A stretch of DNA of 64,000 nt from Nioella sp. MMSF_3534 (GCF_030732985.1 NZ_JASHJX010000009.1:1-64000); one strand, 5' to 3'. Positions 29,849 through 39,894 are shown, counted from the first letter of the stretch. Made by a program: numbers and translations. Notes: generated from the letters alone by a model not told the origin.

Positions 29849-30858
29849 GGTTCGGGCCGGTTCCCCTGCATGAAGCTGAAGGGACAGTCCTGGCCCATTC
29901 GGTGCAGTTGGACAAAGGGCGGCTGCGCAAGGGCCGGGTCCTGAGCCGTGACGACATCGCGCGGCTCGCAGCCAATGGTCTGACCCGCGTGACGGTGGCG
30001 CGGCTGGACCCCTCCGACATAGAGGAAAACGACGCCGCCCGCCGCTTGGCCGCCGCTCTGGTCCCCGATCCGGCGGTGGCGGGGCTGGAGGTGCAGGAGG
30101 CCTTTACAGGCCGTGTCAACATCCGCGCCACGCGGCCCGGAGTGGTCGGGATCGACGTGGCGGCGGTCGAGGCGCTGAACGCCGTCGATCCGATGATCAC
30201 GCTGGCCACCGTGCCGCGCTGGCAGCGGGCCTGGCCGGGTATGATGGTGGGGACGGTCAAGATCATCGCCTATGGCGTGGGCGAGGATGCGCTGACACGG
30301 GCCGAGAATGCCGCCCGCAACGCGCTCTCTGTCCGGCCCGTGGAACTCCAGAGCGCCGGGTTGATCGTGACAGAGGTGCCCGGCGATCCCGTTTCCCCCG
30401 AGGACAAGGGCATTCGCGCCGTGGCCGGGCGATTGGAGGCGCTCGGCATATCGCTGGAGACCGTGCGGATTGTGGCCCATGAGACCGGCGCAATCACCGA
30501 AGCGCTGACGGATCTGCCGGGCGCGCTGAAACTGATCCTCACGGCCTCGGCCACCTCTGACATCCACGACGTTGCGCCCTCGGCCGTGGTTGCCGCAGGC
30601 GGAAGGATTACCCGCTTCGGCATGCCGGTCGATCCCGGTAACCTGCTGTTTTTAGGCCAGATTGGGGCGGCGCCGGTGATCGGATTGCCGGGCTGCGCCC
30701 GCTCGCCGGCGCTGAACGGGGCCGATTGGGTGCTGGAGCGGGTTGCCTGTGGGGTGCCTGTCAGCGCAGCCGATATCTCGGCCATGGGGGTAGGGGGATT
30801 GCTGAAGGAAATCCCGACCCGGCCACAACCCCGCGCCGGACGCAACCCGAACGGGTAG
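29845..30858 (+). CDS. Molybdopterin-binding protein of the Cox operon
   Basis: A 337-residue protein with a MoaB/MogA-like molybdopterin-binding core: GLIVTEVPGDPVSPEDKGIRAV, VRIVAHETGAITEAL and FGMPVDPGNLLFLGQIG, ending VIGLPGCARSPALNGADWVLERV. The N-terminal part (MRFGPVPLHEAEGTVLAHSV) is typical of molybdopterin-binding proteins adjoining XdhC. It probably serves cofactor assembly or editing for the CoxL-type enzyme. It is coupled to xdhC by ATGA. 100 bases of AT-rich DNA separate it from coxS. Confidence 0.85.
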   Translation: MRFGPVPLHEAEGTVLAHSVQLDKGRLRKGRVLSRDDIARLAANGLTRVTVARLDPSDIEENDAARRLAAALVPDPAVAGLEVQEAFTGRVNIRATRPGVVGIDVAAVEALNAVDPMITLATVPRWQRAWPGMMVGTVKIIAYGVGEDALTRAENAARNALSVRPVELQSAGLIVTEVPGDPVSPEDKGIRAVAGRLEALGISLETVRIVAHETGAITEALTDLPGALKLILTASATSDIHDVAPSAVVAAGGRITRFGMPVDPGNLLFLGQIGAAPVIGLPGCARSPALNGADWVLERVACGVPVSAADISAMGVGGLLKEIPTRPQPRAGRNPNG

Positions 30859-30958
30859 CGCCAGCGGAAACGATCAAATTTTGACCATTCAAAAAATTTT
30901 TCATTTGTCCTTCAACGATTCCGTGCTTGGATAATTCCATAACCAAGGGAGGAATTTC

Positions 30959-31440
<482 letters not shown>

Positions 31441-31444
<4 letters not shown>

Positions 31445-31812
31445 GGGGCGCGGCGCTTGCGATTGCGGCGACCGTTCTGGTTCCTGCAATGGCCCAGGCC
31501 GAGGGCTTTTCCTCGGGCTATGTCACCGGATTCAACTCCGACACGGAATGCATGGATCTGGCCCGTACCTCGATGGATGCCCATTTCCGCAACCATGGTG
31601 GAACGCCCGATACGGGCGAGGCCAGCTTCTCGGTCTTCGGCTTCGATGTGCCGCCCGGGCGCACTCAGGTCGCCATCATCTGCACCGAGGATCAGGGCCG
31701 CTATACCGCGACCGTGACCGGTTACAGCCTGCAGGAAGACGGCACCCGATTGGAAACGGTCGAGGCCATGCTGGACCTTCTGGAAGGTGTGACGCCGACC
31801 GGCAGCAAGTGA
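31441..31812 (+). CDS. Secreted two-cysteine protein, paralogue A
   Basis: A 123-residue protein with a clear signal peptide ([20 protein letters not shown], cleavage before EG). The mature part has Cys in [11 protein letters not shown] and in [11 protein letters not shown], and a central [11 protein letters not shown]. It is a tandem paralogue of the next gene, with both cysteines and the F-G-x-D-x-PP motif shared. Overlap with coxS (ATGA) shows co-translation. No function is recognised; a periplasmic location and a disulfide are inferred. Confidence 0.8.
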
Positions 31813-31850
31813 GGATCGGGCGGGCCGTGTCCCGCCGGACAGGAGGATGG

Positions 31851-32207
31851 ATGCCGAGATCCGCTTTTCTTGCCGCAGTGCTGGTGCTGGCTACCGGCGC
31901 GGCCAAGGCTGACAATTTTGCCAATATCGACCTGCATTCGGTCGATAGCCAGCAGGCCTGCATGGCGCAGGCCCGTCAGGCGCTTGTCATCCTCGCGGCG
32001 GAAAACGGGTCGGACAATCCCGACATCACCCAAGGCAGCTGGAGCACGTTTGGCTGGGATTTCCCGCCGCGCGCGGCGGATATCTCGATCATCTGCCCGG
32101 ATATCGACGGGGTCACATACCCCTTCGCCACCGGTCACACGACGGGCGACGGAAACGAACCGGGCGACATGATCGAACGGCTGGCCGAGATCTTCAACAA
32201 ACTATGA
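31851..32207 (+). CDS. Secreted two-cysteine protein, paralogue B
   Basis: A 118-residue protein with signal peptide [20 protein letters not shown]. The mature part has Cys in [12 protein letters not shown] and [11 protein letters not shown], plus [11 protein letters not shown], matching paralogue A. AGGAGG lies four bases before the ATG at 31851; an in-frame GTG at 31827 would add an RR-containing stretch. It is 58 bases upstream of coxL. Duplication inside the operon suggests a role tied to the enzyme's substrate or growth condition. Confidence 0.8.
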   Translation: MPRSAFLAAVLVLATGAAKADNFANIDLHSVDSQQACMAQARQALVILAAENGSDNPDITQGSWSTFGWDFPPRAADISIICPDIDGVTYPFATGHTTGDGNEPGDMIERLAEIFNKL

Positions 32208-32265
32208 CAAGCCGGTTCCCGCGGGAGGCGGGCACAGGGCGCAAAGAACAATAAGGGAGGATACC

Positions 32266-34629
32266 ATGCCAAAGGATAGTGGCATCGGCGCAAGTTCGAA
32301 GCGCCGTGAAGACGTCCGGTTTCTGACTGGTACCGGCAATTACACGGATGACATCAACCTCAATGGTCAGGCCTATGTGCATTTCCTGCGCTCTGACGTG
32401 GCCCATGGGCGGCTGAACAAGGTCGATACCTCGGTCGCGGCGGAAATGCCCGGCGTGGTGCGCATCTTTACCGGTGCGGATTTCGAAGGCGTCGGCGGTC
32501 TGCCCTGCGGATGGCAGGTGACCGACAAGCACGGCAATCCGATGCAGGAACCGGCCCACCCGGTTCTGGCGCAAGGCAAGGTCCGCCATGTGGGCGACCC
32601 GATTGCCGCCGTGGTGGCGGAAACCGCCGCGCAGGCAAGGAATGCGGCTGAGGCGATCGAGCTCGATATCGAGGAACTGCCCGCCGTCATCGACATGAAG
32701 GAAGCGGTCAAGGAGGGCGCGACCAAGGTCCATGACGATCTGGAATCGAACCTCTGCTATGACTGGGGTTTCGTCGAGGAAAACAAGGCCGCCGTGGATG
32801 AGGCGTTTGAAAAGGCCGCCCATGTCACCACGCTGGAACTTGTGAACCAGCGGCTGGTTGCCAACCCGATGGAACCGCGCGTGGCCGTGGGCGATTACAA
32901 CCGCGCAACGGGCGATTCCACGCTCTACACCACCAGCCAGAACCCGCATGTGATCCGGCTTCTGATGGGCGCTTTCGTTCTGGGTATCCCGGAACACAAA
33001 CTGCGTGTCGTGGCCCCCGATGTGGGCGGCGGCTTTGGTTCCAAGATCTTCCATTATGCCGAAGAGGCATTCTGCACCTTCGCCGCCAAGGCACTGGCGC
33101 GGCCCGTCAAATGGACCTCCAGCCGGTCGGAGGCGTTCATCTCGGACGCCCATGGCCGGGACCATGTGACCAAGATCGAACTGGCGCTGGATGCCGACAA
33201 CAACTTCACCGCGCTTCGCACTGATACCTATGCGAATATGGGGGCGTATCTGTCGACCTTCGCGCCCTCGGTGCCCACCTGGCTGCACGGCACGCTGATG
33301 GCGGGGAACTACAAGACGCCGCTCATCTATGTGAACGTGAAGGCGGTCTTCACCAACACCGTGGCCGTCGATGCCTATCGCGGGGCCGGGCGGCCCGAGG
33401 CGACCTTCCAGCTGGAGCGTGTCATCGACAAGGCGGCGCGCGAATTGGGCGTCGATCCGGTGGCGCTGCGGCGGCAGAACTTCATCACCGAGTTTCCCTA
33501 TGCCACCCCCGTGGCGGTGGAATACGATACCGGTGACTACAACGCCACGATGGACAAGCTGCTGGAAATGGTGGACCGCGACGGGTTCGAGGCCCGCGCG
33601 GCGGAAAGCGCCAAATCGGGCAAGCTGCGTGGTTTCGGCGTTAACACCTATATCGAGGCCTGCGGGATCGCTCCGTCTGCCCTTGTGGGCCAGTTGGGCG
33701 CGCGTGCCGGGCTTTATGAAAGCGCCACGGTGCGGGTGAACGCCACCGGCGGACTGGTGGTCATGACCGGCAGCCACAGCCACGGGCAGGGCCATGAAAC
33801 CGCCTTCCCGCAGGTGGTCGCCGACATGATCGGCATCTCCGAGGATATGGTCGAGGTTGTCCATGGCGACACCGCCAACACGCCCATGGGCATGGGCACC
33901 TATGGCTCTCGCTCGCTGGCCGTGGGTGGCTCTGCCATCGTGCGGGCGACCGAGAAGATCATCAACAAGGCCAAGAAGATCGCGGCCCATCTGATGGAGG
34001 CGTCCGAGGGGGATATTGAGCTTAAGGACGGCCAGTTCACCGTTGCGGGCACCGACAAATCGGTGGCTTGGGGCGATGTCACGCTGGCGGCCTATGTGCC
34101 CCATAACTACCCGCTGGAAGAGATCGAACCGGGGTTGGAGGAAACCGCCTTCTATGACCCGGCCAACTTCACCTATCCCGCGGGCGCCTATGCCTGCGAG
34201 GTGGAGGTCGATCCCGATACCGGCAAGGTGACCATCTGTTCCTTTGCCGCCGCCGATGACTTCGGCAACGTGGTCAACCCGATGATCGTCGAGGGCCAGG
34301 TCCATGGCGGTCTGGCACAAGGCATCGGTCAGGCGCTGCTGGAAGGGGCTGTTTATGACGACAATGGCCAGCTTCTGTCCGCCTCCTACATGGACTACGC
34401 CATGCCGCGCGCCGATGATCTGCCAAGCTTCCAGGTGGATCACAGCTGCGCCACGCCCTGCACGCATAACCCGCTTGGCGTAAAAGGTTGTGGTGAGGCC
34501 GGGGCCATCGGCAGCCCGCCCGCCGTGGTCAATGCCGTGGTGGACGCCCTGCAGCGCGGGGGCCACAACGTCACCCATATCGACATGCCGCTCAGCCCCG
34601 GTCGGGTCTGGCAGGCGATGAACGGCTGA
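32266..34629 (+). CDS. coxL: Form II CoxL-like molybdenum hydroxylase large subunit
   Basis: A 787-residue molybdopterin cytosine dinucleotide subunit of the xanthine oxidase family. [18 protein letters not shown] opens it, [11 protein letters not shown] binds cofactor, and [16 protein letters not shown] carries the catalytic Glu. The active-site loop is AYRGAGR (residues about 370-376). True form I CO dehydrogenases have AYRCSFR with the Cu-binding Cys; the GAGR type marks form II, whose physiological substrate is debated. It assembles with CoxS and CoxM in the cytoplasm. Confidence 0.95.
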   Translation: MPKDSGIGASSKRREDVRFLTGTGNYTDDINLNGQAYVHFLRSDVAHGRLNKVDTSVAAEMPGVVRIFTGADFEGVGGLPCGWQVTDKHGNPMQEPAHPVLAQGKVRHVGDPIAAVVAETAAQARNAAEAIELDIEELPAVIDMKEAVKEGATKVHDDLESNLCYDWGFVEENKAAVDEAFEKAAHVTTLELVNQRLVANPMEPRVAVGDYNRATGDSTLYTTSQNPHVIRLLMGAFVLGIPEHKLRVVAPDVGGGFGSKIFHYAEEAFCTFAAKALARPVKWTSSRSEAFISDAHGRDHVTKIELALDADNNFTALRTDTYANMGAYLSTFAPSVPTWLHGTLMAGNYKTPLIYVNVKAVFTNTVAVDAYRGAGRPEATFQLERVIDKAARELGVDPVALRRQNFITEFPYATPVAVEYDTGDYNATMDKLLEMVDRDGFEARAAESAKSGKLRGFGVNTYIEACGIAPSALVGQLGARAGLYESATVRVNATGGLVVMTGSHSHGQGHETAFPQVVADMIGISEDMVEVVHGDTANTPMGMGTYGSRSLAVGGSAIVRATEKIINKAKKIAAHLMEASEGDIELKDGQFTVAGTDKSVAWGDVTLAAYVPHNYPLEEIEPGLEETAFYDPANFTYPAGAYACEVEVDPDTGKVTICSFAAADDFGNVVNPMIVEGQVHGGLAQGIGQALLEGAVYDDNGQLLSASYMDYAMPRADDLPSFQVDHSCATPCTHNPLGVKGCGEAGAIGSPPAVVNAVVDALQRGGHNVTHIDMPLSPGRVWQAMNG

Positions 34630-34651
34630 TCCCGGAACAAGGAGAAAACCC

Positions 34652-35440
34652 ATGTATGAGTTTGAATTCAAACGTCCGGGCACCATCGCCGATGCGGTCG
34701 CCGCCCTTGGCGCGGAAGAGGCACAACTGCTTGGGGGCGGGCAGACCCTGCTGCCCACGATGAAGCAACGCCTTGCCGCGCCTGCGGTGCTGGTCAGTCT
34801 TGGCGGCATTGCCGAGATGCAGGGCGTCTGCACCGATGACGCGGGCCGCATCTGCGTCGGCGGCGGCACCACCCATGCGGCGGTGTCGGCGGCGACGGCA
34901 GAAAGCTATCCGGCACTGTCGCATCTGGCGGGCCATATCGGTGACCCGGCAGTGCGCAATCGCGGCACCATCGGCGGCAGCCTTGCCAATAACGACCCGG
35001 CGGCGTGCTACCCGGCGGCGGTGTTGGCCTCTGGCGCCAATGTGGTCACCAATACGCGAGAGATTGCGGCGGATGATTTCTTCGAGGGCATGTTCACCAC
35101 GGCGCTCAATGATGGCGAGATCATCACCGAGGTGAAATTCCCGGTGCCGGCGGCTGCAAGCTATCAGAAGTTCCTGCAACCGGCGTCCCGCTTTGCCCTG
35201 ACCGGGGTGTTCGTGGCCAAGTTCGCGGGCGCGGTGCGTGTGGCCGTGACCGGCGCGTCGGAAGATGGCGTGTTCCGCTGGTCCGAGGCCGAGGCGGCGC
35301 TGTCCGGCAACTTCTCGCCCGAGGCGGTGGATGGCTTGTCGGTGTCTGCCGATGGCATGATCGCCGATTTGCACGGGTCCGCTGCCTATCGTGCGAACCT
35401 GGTGAAAGTGTTGACCAAGCGGGCCGTTGCCGCCTGCTGA
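34652..35440 (+). CDS. coxM: FAD subunit of CoxM type
   Basis: A 262-residue FAD-binding subunit. EAQLLGGGQTLLPTMKQRL and GDPAVRNRGTIGGSLANND are the two FAD-contact motifs; the C-terminal domain starts near FALTGVFVAKF. It takes electrons from CoxS and hands them on to an acceptor. AAGGAG precedes the ATG. It ends the operon and is followed by a strong bidirectional terminator. Confidence 0.93.
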   Translation: MYEFEFKRPGTIADAVAALGAEEAQLLGGGQTLLPTMKQRLAAPAVLVSLGGIAEMQGVCTDDAGRICVGGGTTHAAVSAATAESYPALSHLAGHIGDPAVRNRGTIGGSLANNDPAACYPAAVLASGANVVTNTREIAADDFFEGMFTTALNDGEIITEVKFPVPAAASYQKFLQPASRFALTGVFVAKFAGAVRVAVTGASEDGVFRWSEAEAALSGNFSPEAVDGLSVSADGMIADLHGSAAYRANLVKVLTKRAVAAC

Positions 35441-35463
35441 CACATGCGCATGCGTTGAAACAA

Positions 35464-35491
35464 AAAACCCCGCGCCGAGGCGCGGGGTTTT
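35464..35491. terminator. Bidirectional terminator after coxM
   Basis: AAAACCCCGCGCC (35464-35476) and GGCGCGGGGTTTT (35479-35491) pair almost completely, with T runs on both strands. It serves coxM on the plus strand and the converging repetitive-protein gene on the minus strand. Confidence 0.9.
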
Positions 35492-35511
35492 CTTTTCGTC
35501 TTGTCGTGAAA

Positions 35512-36330
35512 TCAGAGCCCGAGCGCGTTGCGCAGGCGGGTCGTCACTTCGGGGACAAGCGCCGGGTTGTTGCGCGCCTGCTCGATGGCCGCGGACAGCG
35601 AGGCACGGGCGACGGCCGAAAGATCGGCCTCCGCCACGGCCGCGAGGGCGGCATCGGCGTCGAACCCTTCGACGGAGAACAGGGTCGACAGGTCCGTGGC
35701 CCCTTCGATCGCATCGACCGCTTCGGTGGTCTCTTCAGCGGCAGCCTCGGTTTCTTCGGTCACGGCCTCGGTGGTCTCTTCGGCGGCAGCCTCGGTTTCC
35801 TCGGTCACGGCTTCGGTGGTTTCCTCGACGGCTTCCTCCGTGGCTTCGACCGCCTCTGCGGCGTCTGAAGTGCCCTCCTCGACAGCGTCTTCGACCGTTT
35901 CGGTCACGGCCTCGGTGGTCTCTTCCGCCATATCGGACGCCGCATCCGCAGCGTCTGCCGTGGCGTCGGCGGCCTCGTCTGCCGTGCCGGTCACCTGGTC
36001 GAGCAGCCCTTCGGCCTCTTCCATCACCCCTTCAACCGCTTCGGTTGCGGCGTCGGTCACTGTGTCCACCGCGTCCTGTGCGGCGTCCTCGACGGCTTCC
36101 ACGACCTCAGCAGCCGTGTCAGCCGCGTCTTCGGCCATCTCTTCGACAGCGTCAGCTGCGTCCTCAGCGGTCTCTTCAGCGGCCTCTGCCGCCTCTTCCA
36201 TAGCTTCGGTCGTTTCTTCCACGGCCGCCGCAGGGGTGGTTTCGGGTTCTGGCTGGCCAAGCGGGCTCAGGTAATAGGCGACGGCGCCGACGACGACCAG
36301 CGCGGCAACAATTGCGATAATACGGGACAT
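35512..36330 (-). CDS. Membrane-anchored Ala/Glu/Thr-rich repeat protein
   Basis: A 272-residue protein from the ATG at 36330 with GGAG upstream. An N-terminal transmembrane anchor (IIAIVAALVVVGAVAYYL) is followed by about 180 residues almost solely of Ala, Glu, Asp, Thr and Val, with short repeats such as TEAVTEETEAAAEET twice in a row. A small C-terminal domain (LSTLFSVEGFDADAALAAVA to the end) is different and non-repetitive. The repeat should form a long acidic helix in the periplasm. No family recognised; a longer ORF from 36837 is antisense to infC and rejected. Confidence 0.75.
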   Translation of the reverse strand: MSRIIAIVAALVVVGAVAYYLSPLGQPEPETTPAAAVEETTEAMEEAAEAAEETAEDAADAVEEMAEDAADTAAEVVEAVEDAAQDAVDTVTDAATEAVEGVMEEAEGLLDQVTGTADEAADATADAADAASDMAEETTEAVTETVEDAVEEGTSDAAEAVEATEEAVEETTEAVTEETEAAAEETTEAVTEETEAAAEETTEAVDAIEGATDLSTLFSVEGFDADAALAAVAEADLSAVARASLSAAIEQARNNPALVPEVTTRLRNALGL

Positions 36331-36450
36331 GGGGAAAACTCCGATGCTCAGAGAGGACGATTCCGGCGATTCCATACGCCCCCTGATGCCGCAGCGCAAC
36401 GAGAACGGGGGCTTTGACCGGATTCCTGCGGCATTCAGCCGGGATTCGCC

Positions 36451-36479
36451 TTGAAACGCCCGTTGGCTAAGGCTAGTTT
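36451..36479 (+). promoter_or_regulatory. Candidate infC promoter
   Basis: TTGAAA (36451-36456) and TAGTTT (36474-36479) are 17 bases apart, ending 39 bases before the infC start. The -35 matches five of six consensus bases; the -10 is weaker. Confidence 0.4.
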
Positions 36480-36517
36480 CGGGCACCGCATATCGTGGCA
36501 ATAGAAGGATTTTACCG

Positions 36518-37060
36518 ATAGCCCGCAGACCGCATAACGCGCCCCCGCAGCGCGACACAGGCCCCCGCGTCAATGACCGCATCCGGGCCCCCGAGATCCG
36601 CCTTATCGGCGCAGATGGAGAGAATATCGGCGTGGTCAGTCCGGCCCGCGCCATGGATCTGGCGGCAGAGGCCGGTCTGGACCTGGTGGAGATTTCGCCG
36701 AATGCGGCTCCTCCGGTCTGCAAGATCATGGATTTCGGCAAGTTCAAATACGAACAGCAGAAACGCGAATCCGAGGCTCGGAAAAAGCAGAAGATCATCG
36801 AGGTCAAAGAGGTCAAGTTCCGCCCGAACACCGACACCCATGACTACGAGGTCAAGATGCGCAACGTCTTCCGCTTTCTCGAAGGCGGCGACAAGGTGAA
36901 GATTACCCTGCGCTTCCGGGGCAGGGAAATGGCGCACCAGAACCTTGGCCGAGAGCTGCTGGAACGCGTGGCGGAGGATGTCAAGGAAATCGGCAAGGTC
37001 GAGAACATGCCGAAGATGGAAGGCCGCCAGATGGTCATGATGATCGGTCCCGCGAAGTAA
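36518..37060 (+). CDS. infC: Translation initiation factor IF-3, ATA start
   Basis: A 180-residue IF-3 that prevents premature subunit joining and proofreads the start codon. The sequence runs [33 protein letters not shown], of which [15 protein letters not shown] is the IF-3 N-domain signature, through [20 protein letters not shown] to [12 protein letters not shown]. No ATG, GTG or TTG precedes this conserved part in frame. ATA at 36518 sits nine bases after AAGG, so it is the probable start. Rare start codons let IF-3 limit its own synthesis. Confidence 0.93.
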   Translation: MARRPHNAPPQRDTGPRVNDRIRAPEIRLIGADGENIGVVSPARAMDLAAEAGLDLVEISPNAAPPVCKIMDFGKFKYEQQKRESEARKKQKIIEVKEVKFRPNTDTHDYEVKMRNVFRFLEGGDKVKITLRFRGREMAHQNLGRELLERVAEDVKEIGKVENMPKMEGRQMVMMIGPAK

Positions 37061-37084
37061 GCGGACCGAATGAAGACAAGGATG

Positions 37085-37118
37085 GGGCGCGCCAGAGATG
37101 GTCGCGCCCTTTTCTTTT
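37085..37118 (+). terminator. Intrinsic terminator after infC
   Basis: GGGCGCG (37085-37091) pairs with CGCGCCC (37103-37109) and is followed by TTTTCTTTT. It lies 24 bases after the infC stop. Confidence 0.8.
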
Positions 37119-37169
37119 GGGACCAATGCCTTACATCTTCCCGAACCAGAAAAATGGAAAGGGCCGGTC

Positions 37170-37748
37170 ATGGACAGGGTCGAGAATGCCCGCCCCGATG
37201 TGGCGGATCTGAAAGAGGCGGACCGCCCCAAGGCGCCGCCAATCGAGGGCGCAACGGAGCTGCAGAGGCGGCAGGGACGGCAGTTGGCGGCCATCCACCG
37301 GATGCATTTGCAGCAGATGGGGCAGGTGCGCCGGATGATGGAGGGCATCGCTGCGGGCAGCACTGCACCCGCCGCATTGACCAAGGCCCTGCCCGAGATG
37401 GAGATGACCCGAAACTACCGCCAGTTCGGCAATCTCTGCGGTCAGGAATGCCAGTTTCTCGACTATCATCACGGTGCCGAGGAGCACCGGGTCTTTCCGC
37501 ATCTGGAGGCGCGGGCCAGCGAGGGTCTGCGCGCGGTCATCGCCAAGCTGCGCGAGGAACACGAAGTGGTGCATGCGCTGCTGGAGCGGCTCTATGCCGA
37601 TGCGGTGCGGCTGGAGCAGAACCCGGGCGAAGACGCCTTCGACGAAGCGCGCCAGACCTTCGATGCGCTGGAGCGCGTGGTCCGATCGCATTTCGGTTAC
37701 GAGGAAGAGGAACTGGAAGAGGCGCTTGGCGTCTATGGCGGGCTCTGA
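37170..37748 (+). CDS. Hemerythrin-like domain protein
   Basis: A 192-residue helical protein. Iron-ligand positions are visible in IHRMHLQQM, LDYHHGAEEHRVFPHLE, LREEHEVVHALLE and SHFGYEEEELEEALG, matching the hemerythrin HHE pattern. Such proteins bind O2 or NO or act in iron and redox sensing. The ATG at 37170 has GGAAAGGG upstream; a start at 37098 would overlap the infC terminator. It is a single gene between two terminators. Confidence 0.85.
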   Translation: MDRVENARPDVADLKEADRPKAPPIEGATELQRRQGRQLAAIHRMHLQQMGQVRRMMEGIAAGSTAPAALTKALPEMEMTRNYRQFGNLCGQECQFLDYHHGAEEHRVFPHLEARASEGLRAVIAKLREEHEVVHALLERLYADAVRLEQNPGEDAFDEARQTFDALERVVRSHFGYEEEELEEALGVYGGL

Positions 37749-37757
37749 CCCCGCATG

Positions 37758-37784
37758 AAAAAGCCGCCTCGGAGGGCGGCTTTT
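37758..37784. terminator. Bidirectional terminator between hemerythrin and fpr
   Basis: AAAAGCCGCC (37759-37768) pairs with GGCGGCTTTT (37775-37784) around a six-base loop. It serves both converging genes. Confidence 0.88.
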
Positions 37785-37799
37785 CGGTTTGGCGGTACG

Positions 37800-38654
37800 T
37801 CAGTCCAGGAACGCCTTTTCGACCACGTAGGTCTTGGGGTCGGAATTCGCGCCTTCCTCCAGACCGTATTCCTCCAGCATTTCTTTCAGTTCGAGATTGA
37901 AGGCCAGGTTGCCGCAGATCATCGCGCGGTCGTTTTCCGGGCAGATCGGCGCAACGCCCAGATCCGCGAAGGCCTCGCCCGAGCGCATCAGGTCGGTGAT
38001 GCGGCCCATCTTGGGGCTCTCTTCGCGGGTGGTGGTGGGGTAATACTTGATCTTCTTCCAGAAGCCCTCGCCGATCACTTCATTCAGCAGCTCATCGGTC
38101 TTGAGGCTTTCGATGATCTCGCGCCCATAGGTCAGTTCGCCCGCCTCACGGCAGGTATGGGTGATGATGACCTCGTCGTAATCCTCATAGGTCTGCGGCT
38201 CACGCAGGAGGCTTGCGAAGGGCGCAAACCCGGTGCCGGTGGCGAAGAACCAGATCCGCTTGCCGGGCAGCAGCGCGTCATGGACCAACGTGCCCACGGG
38301 CTTGGGGCGCAGGATGACCTGATCGCCGGGCTGGATATGCTGCAAGCGGCTGGTCAGGGGGCCATCGGGCACCTTGATCGAGTAGAACTCCAGCTCTTCG
38401 TCCCAGGAGGGCGAAGCGATGGAATAGGCCCGCAGCAGCGGTTTCTGCTTGCCGGTCTTGGGGTCCGGGTCGCCCATCAGGCCGATCATTACGAATTCAC
38501 CCGAGCGGAAGCGCAGGGACGCGGGCCGTGTACAGCGGAAGGAAAACAGGCGGTCGGTGTAATGCTTCACCTCCGTCACGGTTTGCGCGTCGGGCAGGGT
38601 GGGCACTCTTACAGGCGATGCGGTGGCTTCGGTCACGGGTTTTTGCTCGGTCAT
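37800..38654 (-). CDS. fpr: Ferredoxin/flavodoxin-NADP+ reductase
   Basis: A 284-residue FAD enzyme that moves electrons between NADP(H) and ferredoxin or flavodoxin. FAD contact RAYSIASPSW, phosphate loop LTSRLQHIQPGD, NADP-binding FFATGTGFAPFASLLREP, and a C-terminal TYVVEKAFLD typical of the bacterial subclass. Family length is about 258; the extra is at the N-terminus (TEATASPVRVPTLPDAQ). It lies after the sulfate assimilation genes on the same strand and could feed electrons to CysI. Confidence 0.93.
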   Translation of the reverse strand: MTEQKPVTEATASPVRVPTLPDAQTVTEVKHYTDRLFSFRCTRPASLRFRSGEFVMIGLMGDPDPKTGKQKPLLRAYSIASPSWDEELEFYSIKVPDGPLTSRLQHIQPGDQVILRPKPVGTLVHDALLPGKRIWFFATGTGFAPFASLLREPQTYEDYDEVIITHTCREAGELTYGREIIESLKTDELLNEVIGEGFWKKIKYYPTTTREESPKMGRITDLMRSGEAFADLGVAPICPENDRAMICGNLAFNLELKEMLEEYGLEEGANSDPKTYVVEKAFLD

Positions 38655-38727
38655 GTCTTCGGTTGCGGCCTGAGTAAAGCCGACTCCTTCATTAAGCTTT
38701 GATCTAGGTCAGGAAAAGGGGGCGCTT

Positions 38728-39132
38728 TTACGCAGCCCGCAGCCGCGATCTGTGGTCATGATCGCGCCAGTTGGCGCGGGCGAGCCACTGATCCTCGGGC
38801 TGGCGGGCGGCCAATGCGCGGTCGATCTCAACATCGTCGAAACCAGATCGGCGGGCCATGGCGTATTGATCGGCCAGCACATGCCCCTTCGCGCGCAGAT
38901 GCCCGGCAAAGCCCATCTGCCGCAACCTGCGGGCCAGGGTAAAGCCGCGCCCGTCGGCGAAGCTGGGGAAGTCGATGCGGATGGTGGCGTTCGTCTGAAG
39001 CGCCTCGGTCAATGCCTCAGCATCCGCGTCACTGGGCAGGTCCAGCACCTCGGCCCCGTCCACGGGGGCAAAGCCGGTATCGGTCACAAGCAGGGTTTCT
39101 GTCAGGGCCTCAAGGGCTGCCAGGTCTTTCAT
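38728..39132 (-). CDS. DUF934 protein of the sulfite reductase operon
   Basis: A 134-residue protein with the DUF934 core: IRIDFPSFADGRGFTLARRLR, GHLRAKGHVLADQYAMARRSGFDDVEI. The family is almost always next to cysI/cysH and is thought to aid assimilatory sulfite reduction, but its biochemistry is not established to my knowledge. It follows cysH by 12 bases. Confidence 0.88.
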   Translation of the reverse strand: MKDLAALEALTETLLVTDTGFAPVDGAEVLDLPSDADAEALTEALQTNATIRIDFPSFADGRGFTLARRLRQMGFAGHLRAKGHVLADQYAMARRSGFDDVEIDRALAARQPEDQWLARANWRDHDHRSRLRAA

Positions 39133-39144
39133 GTCTTTCGCTCC

Positions 39145-39894
39145 TTATGAGGCGGTTTTCAGGGGGCCGCGGACAATGCGCCCGTCGATGAAATGGATGC
39201 CGCATTCTTCCTTCTGCTCGCCCCGCCAGCGGCCCGCGCGCGGGTCTTCGCCGGGTTTGACGGGGCTGGTGCAGGGGGCGCAGCCGATGGAGGGGTAGCC
39301 CTTGGCCACCAGCGGATGCCGGGGCAGGCGGTTGTTGACCATGTAGTCCTGCACATCCTCGGGCGCCCAATGGGCCAAGGGGTTGATCTTGATGCGGATA
39401 TCGCCCTCGGTCTCGAAGAAGTCGAGTGCCGCGCGCGTGCCCGACTGGAACCGTTTGCGCCCAGTGATCCAGCTGTCGAAGGGAGCAAGCGCCGCCTCCA
39501 TCGGGCGCACCTTGCGCAGATCACAACAGGCATCGGTGTCGCGCTGATTGAGCGTGCCATCGGGATCGCCCGCCAGAAGCGAGATCTTGCTGGCGTGGAT
39601 GGTGCGCACGTCCCTCAGGCCCAATTGGCTGGCCACCTCCTGCTGATAGCTCAGCGTCTCGGGGAACAGCATCTGCGTGTCGATGAAGAGCACCGGCGTG
39701 GCGGGGTCGATGACCGAGACCATGTGCAAGAGCACGACAGATTCCGCTCCGAAGGAGCTGACCAGCGCGATCCGGCCAAGGTCGGGGTCCTTGAGCGCGC
39801 GCTCCATCACCGCCGTGGCGGAATGGTACTTGTAGCGCGCGTTCAGCCCCTCGACCCAGGTCGTCAGAGATCCTATGGGCGCATCAAGCGGCAC
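39145..39894 (-). CDS. cysH: Adenylylsulfate reductase CysH
   Basis: Reduces activated sulfate to sulfite. Conserved LVSSFGAESVVLLHMV PP-loop and GRKRFQS. The Cys pair in DACCDLRKVRP and the later IGCAPCTSPV are the four ligands of a [4Fe-4S] cluster, and EECGIH carries the catalytic cysteine; the cluster marks the APS-reducing type. I chose GTG at 39894 (249 aa), which has GGAG upstream and overlaps cysI by 11 bases; an ATG at 39945 would add a basic stretch inside cysI. Confidence 0.92.
   Translation of the reverse strand: MPLDAPIGSLTTWVEGLNARYKYHSATAVMERALKDPDLGRIALVSSFGAESVVLLHMVSVIDPATPVLFIDTQMLFPETLSYQQEVASQLGLRDVRTIHASKISLLAGDPDGTLNQRDTDACCDLRKVRPMEAALAPFDSWITGRKRFQSGTRAALDFFETEGDIRIKINPLAHWAPEDVQDYMVNNRLPRHPLVAKGYPSIGCAPCTSPVKPGEDPRAGRWRGEQKEECGIHFIDGRIVRGPLKTAS

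Noticed and set aside
32266-34629. True form I CO dehydrogenase
   Set aside because: The active-site loop is AYRGAGR, not AYRCSFR; the copper-binding Cys is missing and the gene order is S-L-M.
32194-34872. 892-codon minus-strand ORF opposite coxL
   Set aside because: Very long but antisense to an intact CoxL; a third-position GC bias removes stops on the opposite strand. Composition is His/Arg/Gly-rich.
36632-37060. Standard-start version of infC
   Set aside because: It would cut off 38 conserved IF-3 residues, including [15 protein letters not shown]. The ATA at 36518 explains the full protein.
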